This document shows, piece after piece, positions 1-5,896 of a DNA stretch of 7,937 nucleotides. The stretch spans positions 1-7,937 of the forward strand of contig JAFKJZ010000501.1 in the NCBI GenBank assembly GCA_017305815.1. The letters run 5' to 3'. This DNA is from Hyphomicrobiales bacterium. GTDB taxonomy: Bacteria; Pseudomonadota; Alphaproteobacteria; Rhizobiales; Kaistiaceae. The notes under the pieces were generated by a model. The model had not been told where the DNA came from. It was given only the letters and a program-made list of their open reading frames with translations, and searched no databases. Each line of letters starts with the position of its first letter. Positions within the stretch are counted from its first letter, which is position 1. Both the position numbers and the translations under genes were made by a program.

Positions 1-18
1 CCTGTCCCACGGGAGAGG
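1..18. repeat. Short imperfect hairpin, possibly the edge of an intergenic palindromic repeat
   Basis: CCTGTCCC (1-8) and GGGAGAGG (11-18) form an 8-bp inverted repeat with one mismatch and a 2-nt loop. The wording CCTCTCCC...GGGAGAGG followed by a GGTGAAGGG-like tail resembles intergenic palindromes common in Hyphomicrobiales genomes. The window cuts it off, so its full extent is unknown. The rest of 1-60 holds nothing I can support. Confidence 0.3.
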
Positions 19-60
19 TGAAGGGTAGGAGCGACTTCATGCGATTGTGCGGCTCTCTCC

Positions 61-96
61 AAAAAGCAACGCGAGGCAGGGCAACCCTGCCTCGCG
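61..96 (-). terminator. Rho-independent terminator of the rhaR-T-P-Q-S operon
   Basis: A perfect 12-bp inverted repeat, CGCGAGGCAGGG (70-81) and CCCTGCCTCGCG (85-96), closes on a 3-nt CAA loop. Read on the minus strand the stem is followed by TTGCTTTTTGG (69-59), so the U-run sits a few bases past the stem. It begins 12 nt after the stop codon of the binding-protein gene. There is no T-run on the plus-strand side, so it should act only on the leftward operon. Confidence 0.9.
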
Positions 97-108
97 TCCT
101 GGCCTCGA

Positions 109-1215
109 CTAGAAGTCGAAGTCGTTGATGTTTTCCTTGGTGAAGGTGTACGGCGCGCCGAGCAGGATCTCGGAACCGTTGATCACCTGGAGTTCGCCGA
201 GCTTGCCGGCCTTGACCGAGGTCGCGCCCGGCTTCAGGTCGCCATCGGCGGTGGCGCGCAGGACCTGCATCGCGGCATAGCCGAGATCGACCGGGTTCCA
301 CAGCACGACCGACTTGACGCAATCCTTGGCGACATAGGGCTTCATGGCGTTCGGCGTGGCGAGGCCGACGACGGCGACCTTGCCGCACTGGCCGGCCTGG
401 GTGACCGCCTCGGCCGAGGCCGGGGTGGCGACCGAGGTCATGCCGAAGATGCCCTTGAGGTCGGCGCCATGCTTGTTGATCAGCGTGGTGGCCTGGTTGA
501 AGGACAGGACGTTGTCTTCCTGCGCCTCGACCGTCTCCAGCCACTTCATGTTGGGATGGCACTTCTCCTGGTAGGCCGCCATCTCGGAGATCCAGCGCGC
601 CTGGTTCGGCGTGGTGAAGGTCGAGGTGACGATGGCGAACGAGCCGTCCTCGCCGATTTCCTTCGCCATGTTGTCGACCAGCGCCTTGGCGATGCCGTTG
701 AACTCGGCCTGGTTGACGAACCACTGGCGGGCGTCCGGCTCGGAGTTGGCGTCATAGCCGACGACGTTGATGCCGGCGGCGAGCGCCTTCTTCAGCACGG
801 GTGCGATCGCGACCGGGTCGTTGGCGGCGAACAGGATGCCGTCGACGCCGGACGTGATGTAGTTGTCGATGAACGAGATCTGCTGGTCGATATTGGCCTG
901 CGTCGGGCCGTCGGTCTTGGCGTCGACATTGCCGAGTTCCTTGGCGGCGTCGGCGATGCCCTTCGAGGTGGCGTTGAAATAGCCGATGCCGATCAGCTTC
1001 GGCACGTCGACCACCTTGATCTGCTTGCCCTTGCGGTCCGGCGCATTGGTCGGCACGCCGCCGTCATAGGGCTTGGCTTCGACCTTGCCCGGCGTGCCGT
1101 CGCAGGCGAGCGGGTTGGTCGGCAGGTCGTCGCCGCCGGTCCAGGTCGCTGCGAAGGCGGCGCTGCTGACGCCGAGGCTGAGCCCGAGTGCCAGGGCTAC
1201 GGTTCTCTTCAACAT
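109..1215 (-). CDS. rhaS: Periplasmic sugar-binding protein of a CUT2-type ABC importer, RhaS-like
   Basis: This 368-residue protein is the substrate-capturing component of the importer encoded just upstream. It has a Sec signal peptide (basic MLKR, hydrophobic core, likely cleavage after AAFA at residue 22). A periplasmic-binding-protein type 1 domain runs from about residue 66 to the end. Marks of the RhaS/LsrB-like group are PKLIGIGYF (72-80), DGPT (102-105), the VVGYDANS strand with D155, NQARW (204-208), LWNPVDLGYAA (305-315) and a C-terminal TKENINDFDF. LWNPVDLGY is what I recall from rhamnose-binding RhaS proteins. Between the signal and the core lies an unusual Gly/Pro/Asn-rich stretch of about 45 residues (23-65). 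Four cysteines (38, 219, 277, 299) are present, so disulfides are possible. The start has a strong Shine-Dalgarno, GGAGGAGAA, about 7 nt upstream, in keeping with the high expression usual for binding proteins. The rhamnose assignment rests largely on neighbours; another deoxy-sugar or an AI-2-like ligand is possible. Confidence 0.8.
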   Translation of the reverse strand: MLKRTVALALGLSLGVSSAAFAATWTGGDDLPTNPLACDGTPGKVEAKPYDGGVPTNAPDRKGKQIKVVDVPKLIGIGYFNATSKGIADAAKELGNVDAKTDGPTQANIDQQISFIDNYITSGVDGILFAANDPVAIAPVLKKALAAGINVVGYDANSEPDARQWFVNQAEFNGIAKALVDNMAKEIGEDGSFAIVTSTFTTPNQARWISEMAAYQEKCHPNMKWLETVEAQEDNVLSFNQATTLINKHGADLKGIFGMTSVATPASAEAVTQAGQCGKVAVVGLATPNAMKPYVAKDCVKSVVLWNPVDLGYAAMQVLRATADGDLKPGATSVKAGKLGELQVINGSEILLGAPYTFTKENINDFDF

Positions 1216-1220
1216 TGCTC

Positions 1221-1229
1221 TTCTCCTCC
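1221..1229 (-). promoter_or_regulatory. Strong ribosome binding site of the binding-protein gene
   Basis: The minus strand reads TGGAGGAGAAGAGCA directly before ATG. This is the best Shine-Dalgarno in the operon. It lies in the 69-nt gap after rhaQ (1216-1284), the only gap before a structural gene other than the rhaR-rhaT spacer. A strong independent site fits over-production of binding protein relative to the membrane parts. Confidence 0.7.
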
Positions 1230-1284
1230 AAAATGACGTCGGGGCCTTTGTTGTTACGGCGAGACCCTTCCATCCCCTCCAGAT

Positions 1285-2235
1285 TCAGCCGTCGCCTTCG
1301 CGGCTGAAGAGATTGCTCGCGACGATCGCGAGGATGAGCACGAGGCCGATGACGACGATGGTACCGTCGCCCTTGACCCCGGACAGAGCGAGACCGTTCT
1401 TCAGCGCCTGCATCAGGATCAGGCCGAGGACGGTGCCGATGATGGTGCCGCGGCCGCCGAAGATCGACGTGCCGCCGAGCACCACCGCGGTGATGACATC
1501 GAGCTCGAGCCCGGTGCCCATGTCGGAGCGCGTCGTCGAGACGCGCGAGACGAAGATGACGCCGGCGAGCCCGGCGACGAGGCCGGAGGCTGTGTAGATC
1601 AGCAGCTTGGTGCGATCGACGCTGATGCCCGAGAAGCGCGCGCCGGTCTCGTTGGCGCCGGCCGCATAGGTGGCGCGGCCGAACGTGGTCAGGCCGAGGA
1701 TCACGCCGGCGACGATGACGAGGGCGCCGAGGATCCAGAGCTGCGTCGGCACGCCCCAGACGTCGCCCTGGCCGAGCACGAAGAACCAGTCGGGATAGCC
1801 GCGCACCGAGCGGGCCTGGCTGATGCCTTCGGCGAGGCCGCGATAGAGCGCGAGCGTTGCCAGCGTCGCGATCAGCGGCGGCACCTTGAAGCGGGTGATG
1901 ATCACGCCGTTGACGAGGCCGCCGATGCCGGCGGCGACGATCGCCAGCACCATGGCGACGGGCAGCGGCATGCCGAGATTGTGCCAGAACACGCCGAGCA
2001 GGATCGCCGTCAGGCCGAGGATCGAGCCGACCGAGAGATCGATGCCGCCGGTGACGATGACGAAGGTCATCGCCAGCGCCACCAGCCCGACCTCGGCCAT
2101 CAGCCGGCCCTGGTTCAGGAGGTTGGCCGTGGTGAAGAAGCGGTCGGACTGGCTTGCGAGCGCGAAGAGCACGATGACGAGCAGGATCGCGAGGATCGTT
2201 TCGTGCCGGAGCAGGGAGCGAAGGGTTGCGGTCAT
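1285..2235 (-). CDS. rhaQ: Sugar ABC importer permease, RhaQ
   Basis: This 316-residue integral membrane protein is one of the two permease subunits. It belongs to the BPD_transp_2 (RbsC/LsrC/RhaP-Q) family. Hydrophobic segments begin at about residue 14 and continue almost to the end. Family marks are GGIDLSVGSILG (63-74), the cytoplasmic ATPase-contact loop GRATYAAGANETGARFSGI (186-204) and GGTSIFGGRGTIIGT (254-268). The ATG lies 7 nt after the rhaP stop. I see no convincing Shine-Dalgarno (only GGTGA nearby), so it is probably translated by coupling to rhaP. Naming it Q rather than P follows the order ATPase-P-Q known in Rhizobium leguminosarum; the two permeases are paralogues and the letters could be swapped. 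Confidence 0.88.
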   Translation of the reverse strand: MTATLRSLLRHETILAILLVIVLFALASQSDRFFTTANLLNQGRLMAEVGLVALAMTFVIVTGGIDLSVGSILGLTAILLGVFWHNLGMPLPVAMVLAIVAAGIGGLVNGVIITRFKVPPLIATLATLALYRGLAEGISQARSVRGYPDWFFVLGQGDVWGVPTQLWILGALVIVAGVILGLTTFGRATYAAGANETGARFSGISVDRTKLLIYTASGLVAGLAGVIFVSRVSTTRSDMGTGLELDVITAVVLGGTSIFGGRGTIIGTVLGLILMQALKNGLALSGVKGDGTIVVIGLVLILAIVASNLFSREGDG

Positions 2236-2242
2236 CGTATCG

Positions 2243-3229
2243 TCACCGGAGCCGGCGTCGACGCGCCATGTCGGCGAGCACGGTGATCAGGATCAGCAGA
2301 CCCTGCACGGCGCGCAGCCAATAGGCGGAGACGTTGAGGAAGATGAGCGAGGAGGCGATGGCGGCGAACAGGATGGCCGCCAGGGTGGAGCCGATCACCG
2401 TGCCGGTGCCGCCGAGGATCGACACGCCGCCGACGACGGAGGCGGTGATCACCGTCAGCTCCAGGTTCGGCGGCACGGTCGACTGGATCACCTGCAGCTG
2501 CGTGGCAAACAGCACCGCCGCGATGCCGGCGAAGGCGCCGTGGATGGCGAAGACGATCACCGTCGAACGCTCGACCTGGATGCCGGCGACGCGCGCCGCC
2601 TCGACATTGCCGCCGATGGCGTAGATCGTCCGGCCGAAGCCGGAATAGCGCATCCAGAACGCCACCAGCGCCGTCAGGATCACCATGAACCAGACCGGCG
2701 AGGGGACGCCGAGCAGGCGGAACTGCGAGATCAGGTAGCCTTCCGGCAGGTTGGTGATCCAGGCGCCGGCCGTGACACTGATCAGGCCGCCCTTCAGGAT
2801 CGACAGCATGCCGAGCGTCACCACGATCGAGGGGATGCGGAGATAGGCGACCAGCGCGCCGACACCGGCATTGACGGCGATGCCGATGACGACCGGCGTC
2901 AGCCAGGCGAGCCAGATCGGATAGCCGTTCACCGCGAGCGTGCCCGAGATCGTCGCCAGCACGCCGATCAGCGAGCCGACCGCGACGTCGATATGGCCGG
3001 AGATGATCACCAGCGACATGCCGATCGCCGCGACGGCGATATAGGCGTTGCCGGCGAAGATGTTGGTGATGTTGTTGGCGCCGAAGAAGCGCGGATTGGT
3101 GATGCCGACGACGATGAACAGCACGATGATGGCGCCGAGCAGGATGAACTCCTGGCCATAGGCGGCAATCCGCTTCATCGGGTGCATCGCCGGCGCGGTG
3201 CGGGCGACGGTGGGAGCAGACATCGACAT
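2243..3229 (-). CDS. rhaP: Sugar ABC importer permease, RhaP
   Basis: This 328-residue inner-membrane permease of the BPD_transp_2 family pairs with RhaQ. A hydrophilic N-terminus (1-25) precedes the first membrane segment (about 27-44). Family motifs are SGHIDVAVGSLIG (77-89), the coupling-loop sequence GRTIYAIGGNVEAARVAGI (199-217) and GGVSILGGTGTVIGS (267-281). It ends in a basic tail, ARRRRLR. The frame stays open upstream to 3511, but that extension is Arg-rich shadow of rhaT. The start chosen is the ATG at 3229-3227, which overlaps the rhaT stop as TGATG and has GGAGGTG about 5 nt upstream. A second ATG two codons later (3223) is spaced less well. The overlap implies translational coupling to rhaT. 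Confidence 0.9.
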   Translation of the reverse strand: MSMSAPTVARTAPAMHPMKRIAAYGQEFILLGAIIVLFIVVGITNPRFFGANNITNIFAGNAYIAVAAIGMSLVIISGHIDVAVGSLIGVLATISGTLAVNGYPIWLAWLTPVVIGIAVNAGVGALVAYLRIPSIVVTLGMLSILKGGLISVTAGAWITNLPEGYLISQFRLLGVPSPVWFMVILTALVAFWMRYSGFGRTIYAIGGNVEAARVAGIQVERSTVIVFAIHGAFAGIAAVLFATQLQVIQSTVPPNLELTVITASVVGGVSILGGTGTVIGSTLAAILFAAIASSLIFLNVSAYWLRAVQGLLILITVLADMARRRRLR

Positions 3230-4737
3230 CACGCCACCTCCGCCAGGTCCTGGGTCTGCATCATGGCGGCGCCGACGCTGTCGGGCGTCGCCTGCGCGCG
3301 GTCGAATTCGGCGACGATGCGGCCATTGTTCATGACGAGGACGCGGTCGCTCATGCCGAGCACTTCCGGCAGCTCGCTCGAGATCATCAGCACCGCCAGG
3401 CCCTGGCCGGCGAGCCGGCTCATCAGGGCGTGGATCTCCGCCTTGGCGCCGACGTCGATGCCGCGCGTCGGCTCGTCCATGATCAGCACGCGCGGCTCGG
3501 TCGCGACCCATTTCGCCAGCACGACCTTCTGCTGGTTCCCGCCGGAGAGCTGCTTGACGCGCTGCTCCGGTCCGCGGGCGCGGATGCCGAAACGCTTGAT
3601 CAGTTCGCGCGCCAGGCTCGATTCCCGGGCACGGTTGACGATCGTTGCCGTCGAGATGCGGTCGAGCAGGGCGAGCGACAGGTTCTCGCGGATCGTCTGC
3701 GACTTGATCAGGCCCTGCAGGCCGCGGTCTTCCGGCACATAGGCGATGCCGAGGTCGCGGGCCTGTTTCGGGCTGGTGATGGCGATGGGCTTGCCGTCGA
3801 GCAGGATCTCGCCGGAGGTGGCCGGCGTGATGCCGAAGATGGTGAGCGCCAGCTCGGTGCGGCCCGAGCCGATCAGCCCGGCGATGCCGACGATCTCGCC
3901 GGCGCGCAGGGTGAACGAGGCGTTCTCGACCTCGTCGCGATAGCCGACCTGGCGCAGTTCCAGCACCGGCGCGCCGATCTCGGCGTCGACCTTGGGGAAG
4001 AGCTGGTCGACGGGCCGGCCGACCATCATCGAGACCAGCTCGGCCTCGGTGATGTCGCCGATGTCGTGCGTGCCGACATAGGCGCCGTCGCGCAGCACGG
4101 TGACGCGGGTGGCGAGCGCGAAGATTTCGGGCATGCGGTGCGAGACATAGACGATGGCGACGCCTCGGTCGCGCAGGCGGCGGACGACGTCCATCAGCCG
4201 GCGTGCATCGGCGTCGGCGAGCGCCGCCGTCGGCTCGTCCATGATCAGCACGCGGGCGTCCTGCGACAGCGCCTTGGCGATCTCGACGCGCTGGCGGTTG
4301 GCGACCGAGAGGCTGCCGACGCGGGCGTCGACGTCGAGGTCATGGCTGTCGAGGTCGTCGAGCAGGCGGCGCGCCTCGTTGCGCATCTTCGTCCAGTCGA
4401 GCGCGTTCATCGTGGTGCGCGGCGCGTGGCCGAGGAAGATGTTTTCCGCCACGGAGAGCTCGGGGAAGAGCAGGAGTTCCTGGTAGACGGTGGCGATGCC
4501 GGCGGCGCGGGCCTCGCGCGGCGAGGCGAAGCGGACCTTCTCGCCATTGACGCGGATGTCGCCGCTATCGGGGGCATGGACGCCTGCCATGACCTTGATC
4601 AGCGTCGACTTGCCGGCGCCGTTCTCTCCCATGAGCGCATGCACTTCGCCCGGACGGACGTCGAAGGAGACGTTCTTCAGCGCGTGCACGCCGGCGAACG
4701 ACTTCGAGACCCCGTCGAGTGCGAGGATCGGCTGCAT
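3229..4737 (-). CDS. rhaT: Sugar ABC importer ATP-binding protein with two nucleotide-binding domains, RhaT
   Basis: This 502-residue cytoplasmic ATPase powers RhaP/RhaQ. It has the tandem layout of RbsA/MglA/LsrA-type sugar ATPases. The first domain carries Walker A GENGAGKST (37-45), a degenerate signature LSVANRQR (143-150), Walker B with MDEPT (166-170) and the switch His in YVSH (200). The second carries a degenerate Walker A GLIGSGRTE (287-295), with Arg in place of Lys. This is normal for the C-terminal half of the family and suggests only the first site hydrolyses ATP well. It also carries the signature LSGGNQQK (398-405) and MDEPTRGIDVG (420-430). An upstream in-frame TTG at 4800 would add 21 polar residues of no family type, so the ATG at 4737 is preferred. 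Its best Shine-Dalgarno (AAGGG) is about 12 nt upstream, longer than ideal. RhaT here is an ABC ATPase, unrelated to the E. coli RhaT rhamnose-proton symporter. Confidence 0.93.
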   Translation of the reverse strand: MQPILALDGVSKSFAGVHALKNVSFDVRPGEVHALMGENGAGKSTLIKVMAGVHAPDSGDIRVNGEKVRFASPREARAAGIATVYQELLLFPELSVAENIFLGHAPRTTMNALDWTKMRNEARRLLDDLDSHDLDVDARVGSLSVANRQRVEIAKALSQDARVLIMDEPTAALADADARRLMDVVRRLRDRGVAIVYVSHRMPEIFALATRVTVLRDGAYVGTHDIGDITEAELVSMMVGRPVDQLFPKVDAEIGAPVLELRQVGYRDEVENASFTLRAGEIVGIAGLIGSGRTELALTIFGITPATSGEILLDGKPIAITSPKQARDLGIAYVPEDRGLQGLIKSQTIRENLSLALLDRISTATIVNRARESSLARELIKRFGIRARGPEQRVKQLSGGNQQKVVLAKWVATEPRVLIMDEPTRGIDVGAKAEIHALMSRLAGQGLAVLMISSELPEVLGMSDRVLVMNNGRIVAEFDRAQATPDSVGAAMMQTQDLAEVA

Positions 4738-4812
4738 AACTTGGCGTTTCCCTTGAACGTCCGGCTTGTGCCGGTTTTTGTTGTTGGCCGGGATTGGCAA
4801 GGTATCGGTCGG
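4738..4812 (-). other. rhaR-rhaT intergenic spacer
   Basis: This 75-nt gap separates regulator and transporter genes. It contains repeated CCGG steps and an A-rich run, but I see no clear promoter, hairpin or terminator. The genes on either side are probably cotranscribed. Confidence 0.4.
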
Positions 4813-5604
4813 TCAGCTCTCCGGCGGGACCTCCACGACGTCGACGATGACGCCGGCATCCCGAAGCATGTCGCAGGCTTCCTGCGGGGCGGACGTGTCG
4901 GTGATGACCCGGTCGAGCTGGGTCAGCGGGCAGAGGATCAGGCTGCCGCGCGGCTGGAACTTCGAGCCGTCGACGAGCGCGATCACCTGTTCGGCCTGCT
5001 TCAGCATTTTCTGCTCGGCCTTGATCAGGACGGGATCGCCCTCGATCAGGCCCTGGCGGCGGATGGCGTGGGCGCCGAGGAAATATTTGCCGGCGTAGAA
5101 ATGCTCGATCACCGTGTCGCTGGTGTAGGGGCTGACGACCATGCGCTGCTCGCGATGGACGTCGCCGCCCGGCAGCACGACCTGGCAGTCGCCATTGGCG
5201 ATCAGGTATAGCGCGAGATCGAGCGAATTGGTCAGGACGCGCAGCTTGCGGTCGGCGAGGTAGGGGCCGAGGCAATAGGTGGTGGTGCCGCCGTTGACGA
5301 TGATGGATTCCCCGTCCTCGACGAGGTTGGCGGCGGCCCGCGCGATCGCCCGCTTGGCGGCGAGATTCTGCAGCCGGGTTTCCTCGAAGGCCGGCGTCAT
5401 CAGGCTGCCGATGCCGTTCTCGCCATGCAGCCGCTCGGCGCCGCCGCGCACCTTGCGCAGCTGGCCGATGTCGTTCAGCGCGGTGATGTCGCGTCGGATC
5501 GTCGCCTCGGAGGCGCCCGTCAGGCTGACCAGTTGCGCCACCGTGACGACCGGGCGCTCGGCCACCTCGCCGAGGATGATCCTGTGACGCTCGATTTCGT
5601 GCAT
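4813..5604 (-). CDS. rhaR: DeoR-family transcriptional regulator of the rhamnose locus, RhaR
   Basis: This 263-residue DNA-binding regulator has the two-part DeoR architecture. The N-terminal winged helix-turn-helix spans about residues 5-57, with VTVAQLVSLTGASEATIRRD (20-39) as the HTH and recognition helix and the wing at KVRGGA (51-56). The DeoRC sugar-phosphate sensor domain spans about 75-235, with NGGTTT (104-109) as the expected phosphate-binding loop, TNSL (125-128), KAEQKM (195-200) and LVDGSKF (210-216). By family knowledge DeoR proteins usually repress and are released by a phosphorylated sugar; rhamnulose-1-phosphate is a plausible effector but is inferred. The ATG at 5604 has GGAGGG about 5 nt upstream; an in-frame TTG at 5634 would add ten residues and is less likely. 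It is first in the operon and divergent from rhaD, so it likely controls both units and itself. It is not the AraC-type RhaR of E. coli. Confidence 0.88.
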   Translation of the reverse strand: MHEIERHRIILGEVAERPVVTVAQLVSLTGASEATIRRDITALNDIGQLRKVRGGAERLHGENGIGSLMTPAFEETRLQNLAAKRAIARAAANLVEDGESIIVNGGTTTYCLGPYLADRKLRVLTNSLDLALYLIANGDCQVVLPGGDVHREQRMVVSPYTSDTVIEHFYAGKYFLGAHAIRRQGLIEGDPVLIKAEQKMLKQAEQVIALVDGSKFQPRGSLILCPLTQLDRVITDTSAPQEACDMLRDAGVIVDVVEVPPES

Positions 5605-5625
5605 GCGACCCTCCGACTGGCCGGG

Positions 5626-5653
5626 ATTTTCCAAGCTTTCCGATGATTGTCAA
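5626..5653 (-). promoter_or_regulatory. Candidate leftward promoter of the rhaR-T-P-Q-S operon
   Basis: On the minus strand a consensus -35, TTGACA (5653-5648), is followed after 16 nt by GAAAAT (5631-5626), a 4/6 match to the -10 consensus. The start codon of rhaR is about 20 nt further on, giving a short leader. The -35 sits inside a perfect palindrome, TGATTGTCAATCA (5644-5656). Confidence 0.45.
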
Positions 5654-5656
5654 TCA
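5644..5656. promoter_or_regulatory. 13-bp perfect palindrome over the leftward -35
   Basis: TGATTG-T-CAATCA is a perfect inverted repeat with 6-bp arms. It overlaps the candidate minus-strand -35, so a protein bound here would directly block RNA polymerase. Its sequence differs from the GATC-containing palindromes to the right, so it may be an operator for another protein or simply part of the promoter. Confidence 0.35.
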
Positions 5657-5662
5657 GAAACG

Positions 5663-5680
5663 ATCATCATCGATAATGAT
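5663..5680. promoter_or_regulatory. Candidate operator 1, 18-bp palindrome
   Basis: ATCATCATCGATAATGAT matches its reverse complement at 16 of 18 positions, centred on ATCGAT. It lies between the two divergent promoters and shares the CGATCAT/ATCGAT vocabulary with the next palindrome. RhaR is the obvious candidate binder, by inference from position. Confidence 0.5.
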
Positions 5681-5690
5681 GCGGCGCAAA

Positions 5691-5708
5691 ATGATCAATA
5701 TCGATCAT
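5691..5708. promoter_or_regulatory. Candidate operator 2, 18-bp palindrome
   Basis: ATGATCAATATCGATCAT matches its reverse complement at 16 of 18 positions, with TGATC and GATCA arms. Its centre is 28 bp from that of candidate operator 1. The two share CGATCAT half-sites, consistent with a pair of sites for one dimeric or tetrameric repressor. Confidence 0.55.
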
Positions 5709-5723
5709 ATCGCAGTGCGATAT
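5707..5723. promoter_or_regulatory. Candidate operator 3, 17-bp perfect palindrome
   Basis: ATATCGCA-G-TGCGATAT is a perfect inverted repeat with 8-bp arms around one central base. It abuts candidate operator 2, sharing two bases, with centres about 15.5 bp apart. Its core (TCGCA/TGCGA) differs from the GATCA sites, so a second regulator could bind here. Confidence 0.5.
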
Positions 5724-5746
5724 CGCTCTGATCTGACTGCTTTTGA

Positions 5747-5777
5747 TTGACAAGCGCCGGCTCGGCTGACAGATCAT
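5747..5777 (+). promoter_or_regulatory. Candidate rightward promoter of rhaD
   Basis: A consensus -35, TTGACA (5747-5752), lies in TGATTGACAA (5744-5753), which is repeated in inverted orientation at the leftward promoter. The -10 is weak: GATCAT (5772-5777) matches 4/6 but with a 19-nt spacer. Transcription from here would give a leader of roughly 110 nt before rhaD. A weak -10 fits a promoter needing regulation. Confidence 0.35.
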
Positions 5778-5796
5778 GGGCCGCAATTGCGTGGTC

Positions 5797-5815
5797 CTCG
5801 GCTCGAATGGCCGAG
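5797..5815 (+). other. Small stem-loop in the rhaD leader
   Basis: CTCGGC (5797-5802) and GCCGAG (5810-5815) form a perfect 6-bp stem with a 7-nt loop in the presumed untranslated leader of rhaD. No T-run follows and I recognise no riboswitch class, so it may have no function. The remainder of 5754-5896 shows no gene. Confidence 0.25.
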
Positions 5816-5896
5816 CGACGTCCCCCGTGGATGGTTCGCCGATCCGAATGCGCTCGCGCCATGCGAAGCGGCGACCGATCAAGAGCAACTCCGATC

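Noticed and set aside
39..128. A 29-codon plus-strand open frame starting at ATG 39 with AGGAG upstream.
   Set aside because: It reads through the terminator stem and into the antisense of the binding-protein gene; the product is low-complexity and Arg-rich, so chance is the simpler explanation.
109..1215. The importer as a canonical AI-2 (Lsr) uptake system.
   Set aside because: No lsrK, lsrF, lsrG or SorC-type lsrR is present, several LsrB ligand residues appear changed, and the locus is divergent from a rhamnulose-1-phosphate aldolase fusion.
1064..1273. A 69-codon minus-strand frame starting at ATG 1273 just after rhaQ, preceded by GGAGGGG.
   Set aside because: The Shine-Dalgarno is too close to the ATG, and most of the frame overlaps the signal-peptide region of the binding protein in another frame with an Arg-rich product.
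3230..3511. The rhaP frame extends upstream to 3511, which would give a 422-residue protein.
   Set aside because: The extension is an Arg-rich out-of-frame reading of rhaT; the ATG at 3229 has a good Shine-Dalgarno and overlaps the rhaT stop.
1886..3742. A 618-codon plus-strand open frame across rhaQ, rhaP and rhaT.
   Set aside because: It is antisense to three well-recognised genes. The product is rich in Arg, Asp and His with low-complexity composition, typical of a shadow frame in high-GC DNA.
3430..5211. A 593-codon plus-strand open frame antisense to rhaT and rhaR.
   Set aside because: It has the composition of a high-GC shadow frame (Asp/Ala/Arg/Gly-rich) and no recognisable domain, while the opposite strand encodes clear family proteins.
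5663..5723. The cluster of palindromes as a CRISPR array or replication iterons.
   Set aside because: The units are too few, unequal in sequence and spacing, and sit exactly between divergent genes, which fits operators better.
5747..5896. The rhaD frame is open for 50 more codons upstream, from a TTG at 5747.
   Set aside because: The added residues are Arg/Ser-rich with no family resemblance, the TTG is part of the candidate -35, and the recognised RhaD N-terminus begins at the ATG at 5897.
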